Positions 19,298 through 27,360 of a stretch of 64,000 bases of DNA are shown here, in pieces (the first letter of the stretch is position 1; every line of letters starts with the position of its first letter). The notes below the pieces were generated by a model. It was not told the DNA's origin. It worked only from the letters and a program-made list of their open reading frames with translations, and searched no databases. The position numbers and the translations under genes were made by a program. The stretch covers positions 2,418,001-2,482,000 of the forward strand of contig NZ_QPER01000002.1 of NCBI RefSeq assembly GCF_009455635.1, written 5' to 3'. Source of the DNA: Paraburkholderia agricolaris (lineage in GTDB: Bacteria > Pseudomonadota > Gammaproteobacteria > Burkholderiales > Burkholderiaceae).

Positions 19298-19474
19298 GGG
19301 TCCCGCTGGGCCAAGCGTGGGTTTGAACCATCAGGCATGAGCCGGCGGACACCGGCTTGCGGCCGGCAGAGAGTCCCAGGCAACAGGCAGTAGAGGAACG
19401 CGCCAGACCGGTGCGCGTGAAGTGGCGGCGCCAGCATTGCTGGCGCGGCGAGCAGGTGGGTGGTTTGGCTTAAG

Positions 19475-19510
19475 GCAGGTCATGCAGGTCAAGCAAGTCA
19501 GGCAGTTCAT
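19475..19510 (+). repeat. Four degenerate 9-bp tandem repeats before the bcsP-like gene
   Basis: GCAGGTCAT, GCAGGTCAA, GCAAGTCAG and GCAGTTCAT follow one another directly and end 18 bp before the ATG at 19529. In one forward frame they read as QV-rich residues, ending in a TGA that overlaps this ATG. They could be a protein-binding array, a leader peptide end or simple slippage. Confidence 0.7.
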
Positions 19511-19528
19511 TAAAAACACGGCGGCACT

Positions 19529-20563
19529 ATGAGTTCATCGAGCGACATCGAGAAACTGTTCGATCATTTTGGGGGCGACGCCAACGCATACCAGGAAATC
19601 GGCCGTGAGAACGAGGCGCGTTCGGCGCGCACGCGTTGGCCGTTGCTGGTGACGCTGGATCTGACGCAGCCCACGATCCCGGCGATCCGGCAACGCCGCG
19701 AGGCGGATAGCGAGACGTTGGCACAAGAAGCGGCCCGGAAGGCGGCCGAGGAAGCGGCAGCGGCAGCGGCTGCCGATCGTCAGGACGACGTGCCCAAAGA
19801 CGCCGCCTCGGTCACGCGGGCGAAGGCGCCGCTGTTTACACGATCACACCGGCGGGACATCCCGCCTGTCGTCGTTGCCGCCAAATCTGCCGCGCCGAGC
19901 GGCGCATCGCGTTTCGGCGCGCTCGAAACGAACGACGGCACCACGGCGTCACCCGCCGCGGAAACAGCACCGGCCGCACCAACAGCACCAACAGTGCCGA
20001 CAGCACCGGTCGCACCGGCCGTGACACGGACCGACGCGGCGACGCCCTTGGCGAGGCAGGCCGCGCCAGCCGTCGCCCCACCACCGCTATCGATACCGCC
20101 GGTTGCCACGGCACCGGCTCGCGCAGCCGTGCCGCCTGCCAGTATTGCGCCGTTAGGCCAGTTCCGCACACCGGCGCTGCCTGTCACGCAAGCTATGGCG
20201 AGCATGCCACTCAACCCGACGGCGCCCCGTGCCCCCGCACCCGCCTGGGCGCAAGCACCCGCAGCATGGGCGCAGGCGCCCGCTCAAGCGCACACTCCGG
20301 CCCCCGCTCACGCCTACCCAACCGCGCCGGCGGCGCCCACGCCACCCGCGTCGATCCTCGGCAAACTGTTCGCCACTCAAGCCGCACCCGCGCCGCAGCA
20401 ACCCACAGCCGGCAATCCGGGCGAATCCGCGCCGCTGCAATCGGTCTTCGACCGTCTGCGCGGCACCGCCGCTCAAACAGCGCCGGCGCCGGCCGGCACA
20501 TCGCGCGCGGCTACGCCCGGCGCCTCCAACTCGTGGCTGGTCAACGGCCCTCGTCGCTCATGA
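19529..20563 (+). CDS. bcsP: BcsR/BcsP-type cellulose protein with long proline/alanine-rich tail
   Basis: 344 residues. The first 45 residues (DIEKLFDHFGGDANAYQEI, then RWPLLVTLDL) match the short BcsR/BcsP module found in cellulose operons. Residues 60-85 are Ala/Glu-rich and probably helical; from about 135 to 344 the protein is proline-, alanine- and threonine-rich with APAPAWAQAPAAWAQAPA-like runs and looks disordered. Proline-rich partners of BcsD (BcsH, BcsP) are thought to organise the intracellular synthase scaffold, and its position between bcsD and bcsQ supports that. The stop overlaps the bcsQ start (ATGA). The symbol bcsP is the best guess; the N-terminal module could also be annotated as BcsR. 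Confidence 0.7.
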   Translation: MSSSSDIEKLFDHFGGDANAYQEIGRENEARSARTRWPLLVTLDLTQPTIPAIRQRREADSETLAQEAARKAAEEAAAAAAADRQDDVPKDAASVTRAKAPLFTRSHRRDIPPVVVAAKSAAPSGASRFGALETNDGTTASPAAETAPAAPTAPTVPTAPVAPAVTRTDAATPLARQAAPAVAPPPLSIPPVATAPARAAVPPASIAPLGQFRTPALPVTQAMASMPLNPTAPRAPAPAWAQAPAAWAQAPAQAHTPAPAHAYPTAPAAPTPPASILGKLFATQAAPAPQQPTAGNPGESAPLQSVFDRLRGTAAQTAPAPAGTSRAATPGASNSWLVNGPRRS

Positions 20564-21348
20564 AAGTCATTGCGGTCGTGTCCGCCAAAGGCGGGGTCGG
20601 TAAAACCACCCTCGCCGCCAATCTCGCCTCCGTGCTGGCCGCCGGCGGCCGGCGCGTGATCGCGCTCGACCTCGATCCGCAGAACGCGCTGCGCCTGCAT
20701 TTCGGCGTGCCGCTCGACAGCATCGACGGTTTGTCGCGCGCCACGTTGACAGGCGATCCATGGCAAACGGTGATGTTCGACGGCGTAGATGGCGTGACGG
20801 TGCTGCCCTACGGCGCGCTGATCGAAGACGACCGCCGCCGCTTCGAAGCCTATATCGACCAGGAGCCGGGCTGGCTCGCGCAGTCGCTGCAAGCGCTGCG
20901 GCTCGACCCGTCCGACATCGTCATCATCGATACGCCGCCGGGTTCGTCCGCGTACGTGCGTAATGCGTTGTGCGCGGCCACCTTCGCGCTGAACGTGGTG
21001 CTCGCCGACGCGGCTTCGTATGCGGCCATTCCGTTAATGGAACGGCTGATCGACACCTACGCGGCACCGCGCCCCGAGTTCGGCGGCGTGGGCTACGTGA
21101 TCAACCAGATCGACCAGTCGCGCCAGTTGACCAAAGACGTCCTCAAGGTCCTGCGCCAGATGCTCGGCGACAGGCTCTTTCCGGGCGTGATCCATCTGGA
21201 CGAAGGCGTGAGCGAAGCGCTCGCGTGCGACACCACGCTGATTCACTACGATCCACTCAGCCAGGCGGCCGCGGATTTTCGTTCGTGCGGCAACTGGCTC
21301 ATGACGGCGGTCGATGCGATCGCCGTCTCGCCGGGGAACGTCGCATGA
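20560..21348 (+). CDS. bcsQ: Cellulose biosynthesis ATPase BcsQ (ParA/MinD-like)
   Basis: A 262-residue P-loop ATPase. It begins MKVIAVVSAKGGVGKTTLAA with the deviant Walker A KGGVGKTT (residues 10-17), then VIALDLDPQNALRLHFG (Walker A') and DIVIIDTPPGSSAYVRNAL (Walker B). BcsQ helps polar or ordered placement of the synthase and in E. coli-type systems binds BcsR and BcsE. The start is fixed by the ATGA overlap with the preceding gene; an in-frame extension to 20266 is only overlap with the Pro-rich gene. It also overlaps bcsA by ATGA. Confidence 0.92.
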   Translation: MKVIAVVSAKGGVGKTTLAANLASVLAAGGRRVIALDLDPQNALRLHFGVPLDSIDGLSRATLTGDPWQTVMFDGVDGVTVLPYGALIEDDRRRFEAYIDQEPGWLAQSLQALRLDPSDIVIIDTPPGSSAYVRNALCAATFALNVVLADAASYAAIPLMERLIDTYAAPRPEFGGVGYVINQIDQSRQLTKDVLKVLRQMLGDRLFPGVIHLDEGVSEALACDTTLIHYDPLSQAAADFRSCGNWLMTAVDAIAVSPGNVA

Positions 21349-23549
21349 GCACGCCTTCTTCGCAGGGCCTCGAGGGCGCCGAGCCGTCGCGGCTCGAACG
21401 CTTCGCCGACGCCCGGTTCTGGAACAGCCGGATCGTGACCGGTCTGGTCACACTGTTCGCGCTGGTGATGCTGTACTTCGTGTTCACGGTGCCGCTCGCG
21501 TTTTACGAGCAACTGACTTTCGCGACCTGCTGCTTCCTCACCGCGCTGTGGTTCCGCCGTATGCCCGGCCGTTACGCGACGATGGTGATGATCATGCTCT
21601 CGGTGGTCACCTCGGGCCGCTATATGTACTGGCGGCTCACGTCGACAACCTACTGGGAACATCCGCTCGACGCCGCGTGGGGTCTGTTGCTGGTCTCGGC
21701 CGAGGTCTATTCGACCATCGTGCTGCTGCTCGGCTATTTTCAGACTGCGTGGCCGCTCAAGCGCACGCCGATGCCGCTGCCCGCTTCACGCGACCAGTGG
21801 CCGAGCGTCGACGTGTTCATCCCGACTTACAACGAGCCGCTCTCGGTGGTGAAACCGACCATCTACGCCGCGCTCGCGCTCGACTATCCGGCCGAGAAAA
21901 TCTCGATCCATGTGCTCGACGACGGCCGCCGTCCCGAGTTCAAGGCGTTCTGCGAGGAAGTCGGCGTCAACTGGACCATCCGCACGCACAACCGCCACGC
22001 GAAGGCCGGCAACATCAATGAAGCGTTGAAGATCACCCAGGGCGAATACCTCGCGATCTTCGACTGCGATCACATTCCGACCCGCTCGTTCCTGCAGATC
22101 GGCCTCGGCTGGTTCCTGCGCGACAAGCTGCTGTCGATGCTGCAAACGCCGCACCACTTCTTCTCCGCCGATCCGTTCGAACGCAATCTCGGCACCTTCC
22201 GCAAGGTGCCGAACGAAGGCGAACTGTTTTACGGCCTCGTGCAGGACGGCAACGATCTGTGGAACGCCACCTTCTTCTGCGGCTCGTGCGCGCTGCTGCG
22301 CCGGAGCATGGTCGAAGAGATCGGCGGCATCGCCGTGGAAACGGTCACCGAAGACGCGCACACCGCGTTGAAGCTGCACCGCCTCGGCTACACCACCGCC
22401 TATCTGGCGATTCCGCAGGCAGCAGGCCTCGCCACCGAAAGCCTCTCCGGCCACATCGGCCAGCGGATTCGCTGGGCGCGCGGCATGACGCAGATTTTCC
22501 GGATCGACAATCCGCTGACCGGCAAGGGTCTGAAAATCGGCCAGCGGCTCTGTTATCTGAACGCGATGATGCACTTCTTCTACGGCATCCCGCGCCTGGT
22601 GTTCCTCACCGCGCCGCTGTCGTATCTGTTCTTCGGCGCGCATGTGATCGAAGCCGCCGCCAGCACGATCGCGATCTACGCGCTGCCGCACATGATGCAC
22701 GCGAGCATCACCAACTCGCGGATGCAGCGCTCGTTCCGCCATTCGTTCTGGGCCGAAGTGTACGAATCGGTGCTGGCCTCCTACATCACCGCGCCCACGC
22801 TGCTCGCACTGATCAACCCGAAGCTCGGCAAGTTCAACGTGACAGCCAAGGGCGGCCAGATCGAGAAGAACTACTTCGACTGGGCGATCTCGCGGCCGTA
22901 TCTGTTCCTGCTGTTGCTGAACCTGATCGGCTTCGTGGTCGGCATCGTGCATATCTATCTGAACTGGCACATCCGCAGCGTGGTGAACACGACCATCCTG
23001 AACCTCGGCTGGACCACCTACAACATGCTGATTCTCGGCGCGAGCGTGGCCGCGGCGAGCGAGCGCCGGCAGATTCGCGCGGTGCACCGCGTGGCGATGC
23101 AAATGCCCGTGATGCTGAAATTCTCGACCGGCCGCACGCTGGCCTGCGAAACCATCGACTACTCGGAAGGCGGGGTCGGCGTGGCGCTGCCCGGCAAAAT
23201 CGAGGTGCCGATCCACGAGCGCGTGACCGTGTCGCTGTTTCGCGGCGACGAGGAATACACCTTCCCCGCCACGGTCGGCTTCACCGAGCCGGGCCGCGTG
23301 GGCCTGCGCTTCGCGACGCTGACGCGCGAGCAGGAGTACGAGTTCGTGAAGACCACCTTCGCGCGCGCCGACGCGTGGACCGGCTGGGCCGAAGGGCGTC
23401 AGCAGGACACGCCGCTGCGCGGTCTGTCGCATGTGCTGTCGGTCGGCGCGCGCGGCATCGTGGGTCTTTTCGAGCATCTTTATGCCGACCTTCGAAGCTC
23501 GATGAAAAGCCGTCCGGTGGACGTCAAGAAGCTAAAAACCAAAGACTGA
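21345..23549 (+). CDS. bcsA: Cellulose synthase catalytic subunit BcsA (UDP-forming)
   Basis: A 734-residue inner-membrane glycosyltransferase family 2 enzyme polymerising UDP-glucose to beta-1,4-glucan and exporting it. Landmarks: N-terminal TM helices (about 30-130), VDVFIPTYNEPL, LDDGRRPEF, DCDHIP (D,D near 239), TEDAH near 334 (catalytic base Asp) and QRIRW near 371 (the QxxRW motif). Further TM helices follow (400-580). A PilZ domain at about 580-675 carries the c-di-GMP-binding DYSEGGVG motif. The start ATG at 21345 overlaps the bcsQ stop. C-di-GMP from the nearby GGDEF proteins is the expected activator. Confidence 0.96.
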   Translation: MSTPSSQGLEGAEPSRLERFADARFWNSRIVTGLVTLFALVMLYFVFTVPLAFYEQLTFATCCFLTALWFRRMPGRYATMVMIMLSVVTSGRYMYWRLTSTTYWEHPLDAAWGLLLVSAEVYSTIVLLLGYFQTAWPLKRTPMPLPASRDQWPSVDVFIPTYNEPLSVVKPTIYAALALDYPAEKISIHVLDDGRRPEFKAFCEEVGVNWTIRTHNRHAKAGNINEALKITQGEYLAIFDCDHIPTRSFLQIGLGWFLRDKLLSMLQTPHHFFSADPFERNLGTFRKVPNEGELFYGLVQDGNDLWNATFFCGSCALLRRSMVEEIGGIAVETVTEDAHTALKLHRLGYTTAYLAIPQAAGLATESLSGHIGQRIRWARGMTQIFRIDNPLTGKGLKIGQRLCYLNAMMHFFYGIPRLVFLTAPLSYLFFGAHVIEAAASTIAIYALPHMMHASITNSRMQRSFRHSFWAEVYESVLASYITAPTLLALINPKLGKFNVTAKGGQIEKNYFDWAISRPYLFLLLLNLIGFVVGIVHIYLNWHIRSVVNTTILNLGWTTYNMLILGASVAAASERRQIRAVHRVAMQMPVMLKFSTGRTLACETIDYSEGGVGVALPGKIEVPIHERVTVSLFRGDEEYTFPATVGFTEPGRVGLRFATLTREQEYEFVKTTFARADAWTGWAEGRQQDTPLRGLSHVLSVGARGIVGLFEHLYADLRSSMKSRPVDVKKLKTKD

Positions 23550-23552
23550 TCT

Positions 23553-26129
23553 ATGGGCAACAGGATGGCGAAGTCAAACGTCGAACGCTCGCATCACGAG
23601 CGCGGTGGGATGAAAGCGCAGGCGCGTCTGGCGGGGCGCCCTCGCTCGCAAGGGTTGATGCGCGGACTTGCCTGCTGGCTCGCGTTGCAGACCGCGTTGA
23701 CGGCGCCGCTGGCATCGGCCGCCGAAGTGATCGCGGCGGCAATGAGCGGCGCGAGCGCGGCGCAAGCCGGCCAGGTGGTCGCGGCCCAGGCTCAGCAAGG
23801 GCAAGGCGCGCCGGCTGCGCGCGTCGCCACCGGAGTGGGCAGCGTGCCCGCGCCGAGCCCGGCCGTGCCTTACGATCCGACCGCGATCACACAAGCACAG
23901 TTGGCCACACCCACGCCGGCGCTCGCCGCTTCGTCGGCAAAAGCCTTAGGTCTCAGAACGCCCACCACCGCCGAACCGGGCACCCTGGTGCCGGGCGGCC
24001 GCCGTCAAACGCTCACCTTCGCCGACCTCGGCGCGCGCGATCCGCTGCAACTGCGCGGCACCGACGGCCAGAACGGCGTCGCGTTCTCCGTGCGCGGCGA
24101 CGAAGTGGTGACCGGCGCGATCCTGCATCTGGTCTACAGCTACTCGCCCGCGCTGCTCGCGAATATTTCCCAGCTGAAAGTGCTGGTGAACGGCGAAGTC
24201 GCCGCGACACTGCCGGTGCCACGCGAACAGGCCGGCATGCTGGTGGCGCGCGACGTCTCGGTCGATCCGCGCTTCATCACCGAATTCAATCACCTGAACG
24301 TGCAGTTGATCGGTCACTACACGACGAGTTGCGAAGACCCGGCGAATTCGTCGCTATGGGCCACCGTCAGCAATGCCAGTTCGCTCGACCTGACCTATGC
24401 GTCGCTCGCCAGCAAGCCGGATCTCGCGGCATTGCCGCAGCCGTTCTTCGACCGCCGCGATGTGCGCCGCCTCGAGCTGCCGTTCGTGTTCCCGCAAAAA
24501 CCCGGCGCCGGCACACTCGAAGCGGGCGGCATCGTCGCGTCGTGGTTTGGCGCGCTGGCCGGCTATCGCGGCGCGGTATTTCCGGCGCAACTGGATAACG
24601 CGCCGCTGTCGGGTAACGCGGTAGTTTTCGCCACTGACGACCAACGCCCGGCCGGCGTGACGATTCCGGCAATCTCCGGCCCGACGATCGCCGTGGTGGA
24701 TCGCGAAGCGCCGGCGCGCGGCAAGCTGCTGCTCGTGCTCGGCCGCACCGAGGCCGAACTGAAAACCGCGGCCAGAGCTCTCGGCATCGGCCAGAACACG
24801 CTGACCGGCCAGAGCGCGACGATCACGAGCCTGAACGAACTCGCGCCGCGGGCGCCGTACGACGCGCCGAACTGGCTGCCCACCAACCGCCCCGTGCGTT
24901 TCGGCGAGCTTGCCGACCCGCGCGATCTGAGCGTGTCCGGCTACGACGCCGACGCCGTGCGCGTGAACCTGCGCGTGCCGCCCGATCTGTTCATGTGGCA
25001 CACCAAGGGCGCGCCGATCGATCTGCGCTACCGCTACACGGTGCGTCCGCTGCGCGACCGGTCGTCGCTGAACATCAGCGTCAATGACGGCTTCGTGCAG
25101 TCGCTGCCGATTCCGGCCGAGTCGGCCTCGGTGTTCGAACTGAGCCATTATTTCGCGCGCGTCCTGCCGGACAAAACCGCCGAAGCGCGCCGCACGGTCC
25201 ATATTCCGCCGCTGCTGCTGACGCCGCGCGCGCAGGTGCGCCTGCATTTCTACTACGACATTCCAAACACCGGCGAGTGTCACGGCCGTCTGCTGGAAAA
25301 CGTAGTCGGCTCAATCGATCCGAACTCGACCATCGACCTGTCGTCGTTCCCGCATTACATGGCGCTGCCCGATCTGGCAGCATTCGCCAACAGCGGCTTC
25401 CCGTTCACCCGCATGGCCGACCTCTCCGAGACCGCGGTGGTCCTGCCGAACGACGCCGATTCGAGCGACTACAGCCTGTACCTGCTGACCATGGGCCGCA
25501 TGGGCGCATCGACGGGATATCCGGTGAACGGCGTCACCGTCGGCACGGCCGATGACGTCGACAAGTACGCGAACAAGGACCTGCTGATTTTCGGCGCGCC
25601 GGGCAAGCAGCCGCTGCTGCAGCGCTGGGCCAAATCGATGCCGTTTTCAAGCGACGGCGATTCGCGCACCTTCTCGCTGTCGGACGTGGTCTTCAAGCTC
25701 GAGGACTGGTGGCATGGCGAGCGCGGTGTCGAACGCTCGCCGGCGCGCGCCGACCTCACGCTCGTGAGTTCGAACGGCGACGCGCTCCTGACCGGTTTCG
25801 AATCGCCGCTGCAGAAGAACCGCAGCGCCGTCGCGCTGGTGAGCGCGGCCGGCCAGTCGGACGCCGATCTGTCCGCCGCCCTGCTCGACGCCGACGTGCT
25901 GCCGGAAATTCAAGGCGCGATGGCCGTGATCCACGGCCGTACCGTCACCATCACGTCGAACGGCGAAGCGTACTATGTCGGCCGTTTGTCGCCGCAGGAG
26001 TATCTGCGCTGGGCGCTGTCGTCGCATCCGCTGCTGCTGGTGCTGAGCGGCGTGCTTGCCGCGCTGATCATCGCGGGCCTGTTCTACCGGACCCTGCGTT
26101 CGATCGCCGCGCGCCGCCTGAAAGACTGA
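23553..26129 (+). CDS. bcsB: Cellulose synthase regulatory subunit BcsB
   Basis: 858 residues. A signal-like hydrophobic stretch lies at about 37-60 (LACWLALQTALTAPLASAAE). A large periplasmic part follows with the usual carbohydrate-binding and ferredoxin-like domains (for example RQTLTFADLGARDPLQLRGT, ELSHYFARVLPDKTAEARRT, FYYDIPNTGECHGRL), and a single C-terminal TM anchor LLLVLSGVLAALIIAGLFY. BcsB receives the nascent glucan and its TM helix completes the BcsA channel. The start may be 23553, 23565 or 23610; the last leaves a tidier signal peptide. The gene is three bases after bcsA. Confidence 0.93.
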   Translation: MGNRMAKSNVERSHHERGGMKAQARLAGRPRSQGLMRGLACWLALQTALTAPLASAAEVIAAAMSGASAAQAGQVVAAQAQQGQGAPAARVATGVGSVPAPSPAVPYDPTAITQAQLATPTPALAASSAKALGLRTPTTAEPGTLVPGGRRQTLTFADLGARDPLQLRGTDGQNGVAFSVRGDEVVTGAILHLVYSYSPALLANISQLKVLVNGEVAATLPVPREQAGMLVARDVSVDPRFITEFNHLNVQLIGHYTTSCEDPANSSLWATVSNASSLDLTYASLASKPDLAALPQPFFDRRDVRRLELPFVFPQKPGAGTLEAGGIVASWFGALAGYRGAVFPAQLDNAPLSGNAVVFATDDQRPAGVTIPAISGPTIAVVDREAPARGKLLLVLGRTEAELKTAARALGIGQNTLTGQSATITSLNELAPRAPYDAPNWLPTNRPVRFGELADPRDLSVSGYDADAVRVNLRVPPDLFMWHTKGAPIDLRYRYTVRPLRDRSSLNISVNDGFVQSLPIPAESASVFELSHYFARVLPDKTAEARRTVHIPPLLLTPRAQVRLHFYYDIPNTGECHGRLLENVVGSIDPNSTIDLSSFPHYMALPDLAAFANSGFPFTRMADLSETAVVLPNDADSSDYSLYLLTMGRMGASTGYPVNGVTVGTADDVDKYANKDLLIFGAPGKQPLLQRWAKSMPFSSDGDSRTFSLSDVVFKLEDWWHGERGVERSPARADLTLVSSNGDALLTGFESPLQKNRSAVALVSAAGQSDADLSAALLDADVLPEIQGAMAVIHGRTVTITSNGEAYYVGRLSPQEYLRWALSSHPLLLVLSGVLAALIIAGLFYRTLRSIAARRLKD

Positions 26130-26148
26130 GAGGACCGATAGGACTGAT

Positions 26149-27360
26149 ATGCGGGTTCGAATCAACAAGACCTATATGACGCTCGCGTTGGGCCTGGGCC
26201 TCGCGCTTGCGGCGGCCACGAGTTTTGCCGGCCTCACCAGGGTGGCCCAGACCACGCCGACGCAAGGCCAGCCTGGTCAGCCCGGCCAGTGCAATAACGA
26301 CTGGCCGGCGTACCGCATCTTCGTCGAACACTTCGTGCAGGCCGATGGCCGCGTGATCGATTATTCGTCGCCGCAACTGAAAACCACTTCGGAAGGCCAG
26401 TCGTACGGCATGTTCTTCGCGCTGGTCGCGAACGACCGCGCGAGCTTCGACCGATTGCTCGGCTGGACCCGCGCCAATCTCGCGGGCAATCAGTTCGACG
26501 CGCAAAACGTGCGGCTGCCGTCGTGGCTCTGGGGCAGGAAACCGGACGGCTCGTTCGGCGTGCTCGATCAGAATTCCGCGTCCGACTCCGACCTGTGGAT
26601 CGCCTACGATCTGCTGCAAGCCGGCCGCCTGTGGCATGACGCAAGTTACACGCAACTCGGTCAGGCGCTCGCCGCGCAGATTGCGCGCGAGGAAATGACC
26701 ACGCTGCCGGGCCTCGGCCCGATGCTGCTGCCCGGACCGCAAGGCTTCAAAAATGGCGGTGTCACACGCCTGAACCCGAGCTATCTGCCTTTGCCGGTGC
26801 TGCGCGCGCTGGCGAAGGAAATGCCGGGCGGTCCGTGGGCCAGGCTCGCCGACAACGCCTACAAGCTGATCAAGACCACCTCGCCGCTAGGCTTCACGCC
26901 CGACTGGGCCGCGTGGCAGAACGGCCAGTTCGTGGTCGATCCGAAAGAAGGCGACACGGGCAGCTATGACGCGATCCGCGTCTACCTGTGGGCCGGTCTC
27001 ACGTCGTCCGCCGATCCTCTCGCCAAATCCTGGCTTGCGGCGGTGGGCGGCATGCGCGCGAAGGTGGCGCAAACCGGTATCCCACCCGAGAAGGTTTCGT
27101 CGACCACCGGCACGGCGAGCGGCGAAGGACCGTTAAGCTACTGGGGCGCGCTCGCGCCGTACTTCAAGGCACTCGGCGACGAGCGCGGCCTCGGCCTTGC
27201 GCGCACCCATCTCGCCGTGCTCGACACCAATGTGCCGGGTCGCGAGCCTGTCTATTACGATCGTGTGCTCGGCTTGTTCGGCGCCGGATTTATCGACGGC
27301 CGCTATCGCTTCGACGAAGCCGGCCGTCTCGTGCCCAGTTGGAGAAATGCATGCGATTGA
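26149..27360 (+). CDS. bcsZ: Periplasmic endoglucanase BcsZ (GH8)
   Basis: A 403-residue glycoside hydrolase family 8 beta-1,4-glucanase with an N-terminal signal sequence (LALGLGLALAAATSFA). The general acid is the Glu in TTSEGQSYGMFF (about residue 82) and the base the Asp in GSYDAIRVYLW (about 272); NPSYLPLPVLRAL is also conserved. It trims glucan in the periplasm and is needed for normal cellulose output. AGGA precedes the ATG. The gene overlaps bcsC by 10 bp. Confidence 0.95.
   Translation: MRVRINKTYMTLALGLGLALAAATSFAGLTRVAQTTPTQGQPGQPGQCNNDWPAYRIFVEHFVQADGRVIDYSSPQLKTTSEGQSYGMFFALVANDRASFDRLLGWTRANLAGNQFDAQNVRLPSWLWGRKPDGSFGVLDQNSASDSDLWIAYDLLQAGRLWHDASYTQLGQALAAQIAREEMTTLPGLGPMLLPGPQGFKNGGVTRLNPSYLPLPVLRALAKEMPGGPWARLADNAYKLIKTTSPLGFTPDWAAWQNGQFVVDPKEGDTGSYDAIRVYLWAGLTSSADPLAKSWLAAVGGMRAKVAQTGIPPEKVSSTTGTASGEGPLSYWGALAPYFKALGDERGLGLARTHLAVLDTNVPGREPVYYDRVLGLFGAGFIDGRYRFDEAGRLVPSWRNACD

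Noticed and set aside
19475..19510. Tandem 9-bp repeats considered as a CRISPR or iteron array
   Set aside because: Units are too short, have no spacers, and there are no cas or rep genes.
21786..23477. 563-codon minus-strand frame opposite bcsA
   Set aside because: Shadow of the conserved cellulose synthase gene.
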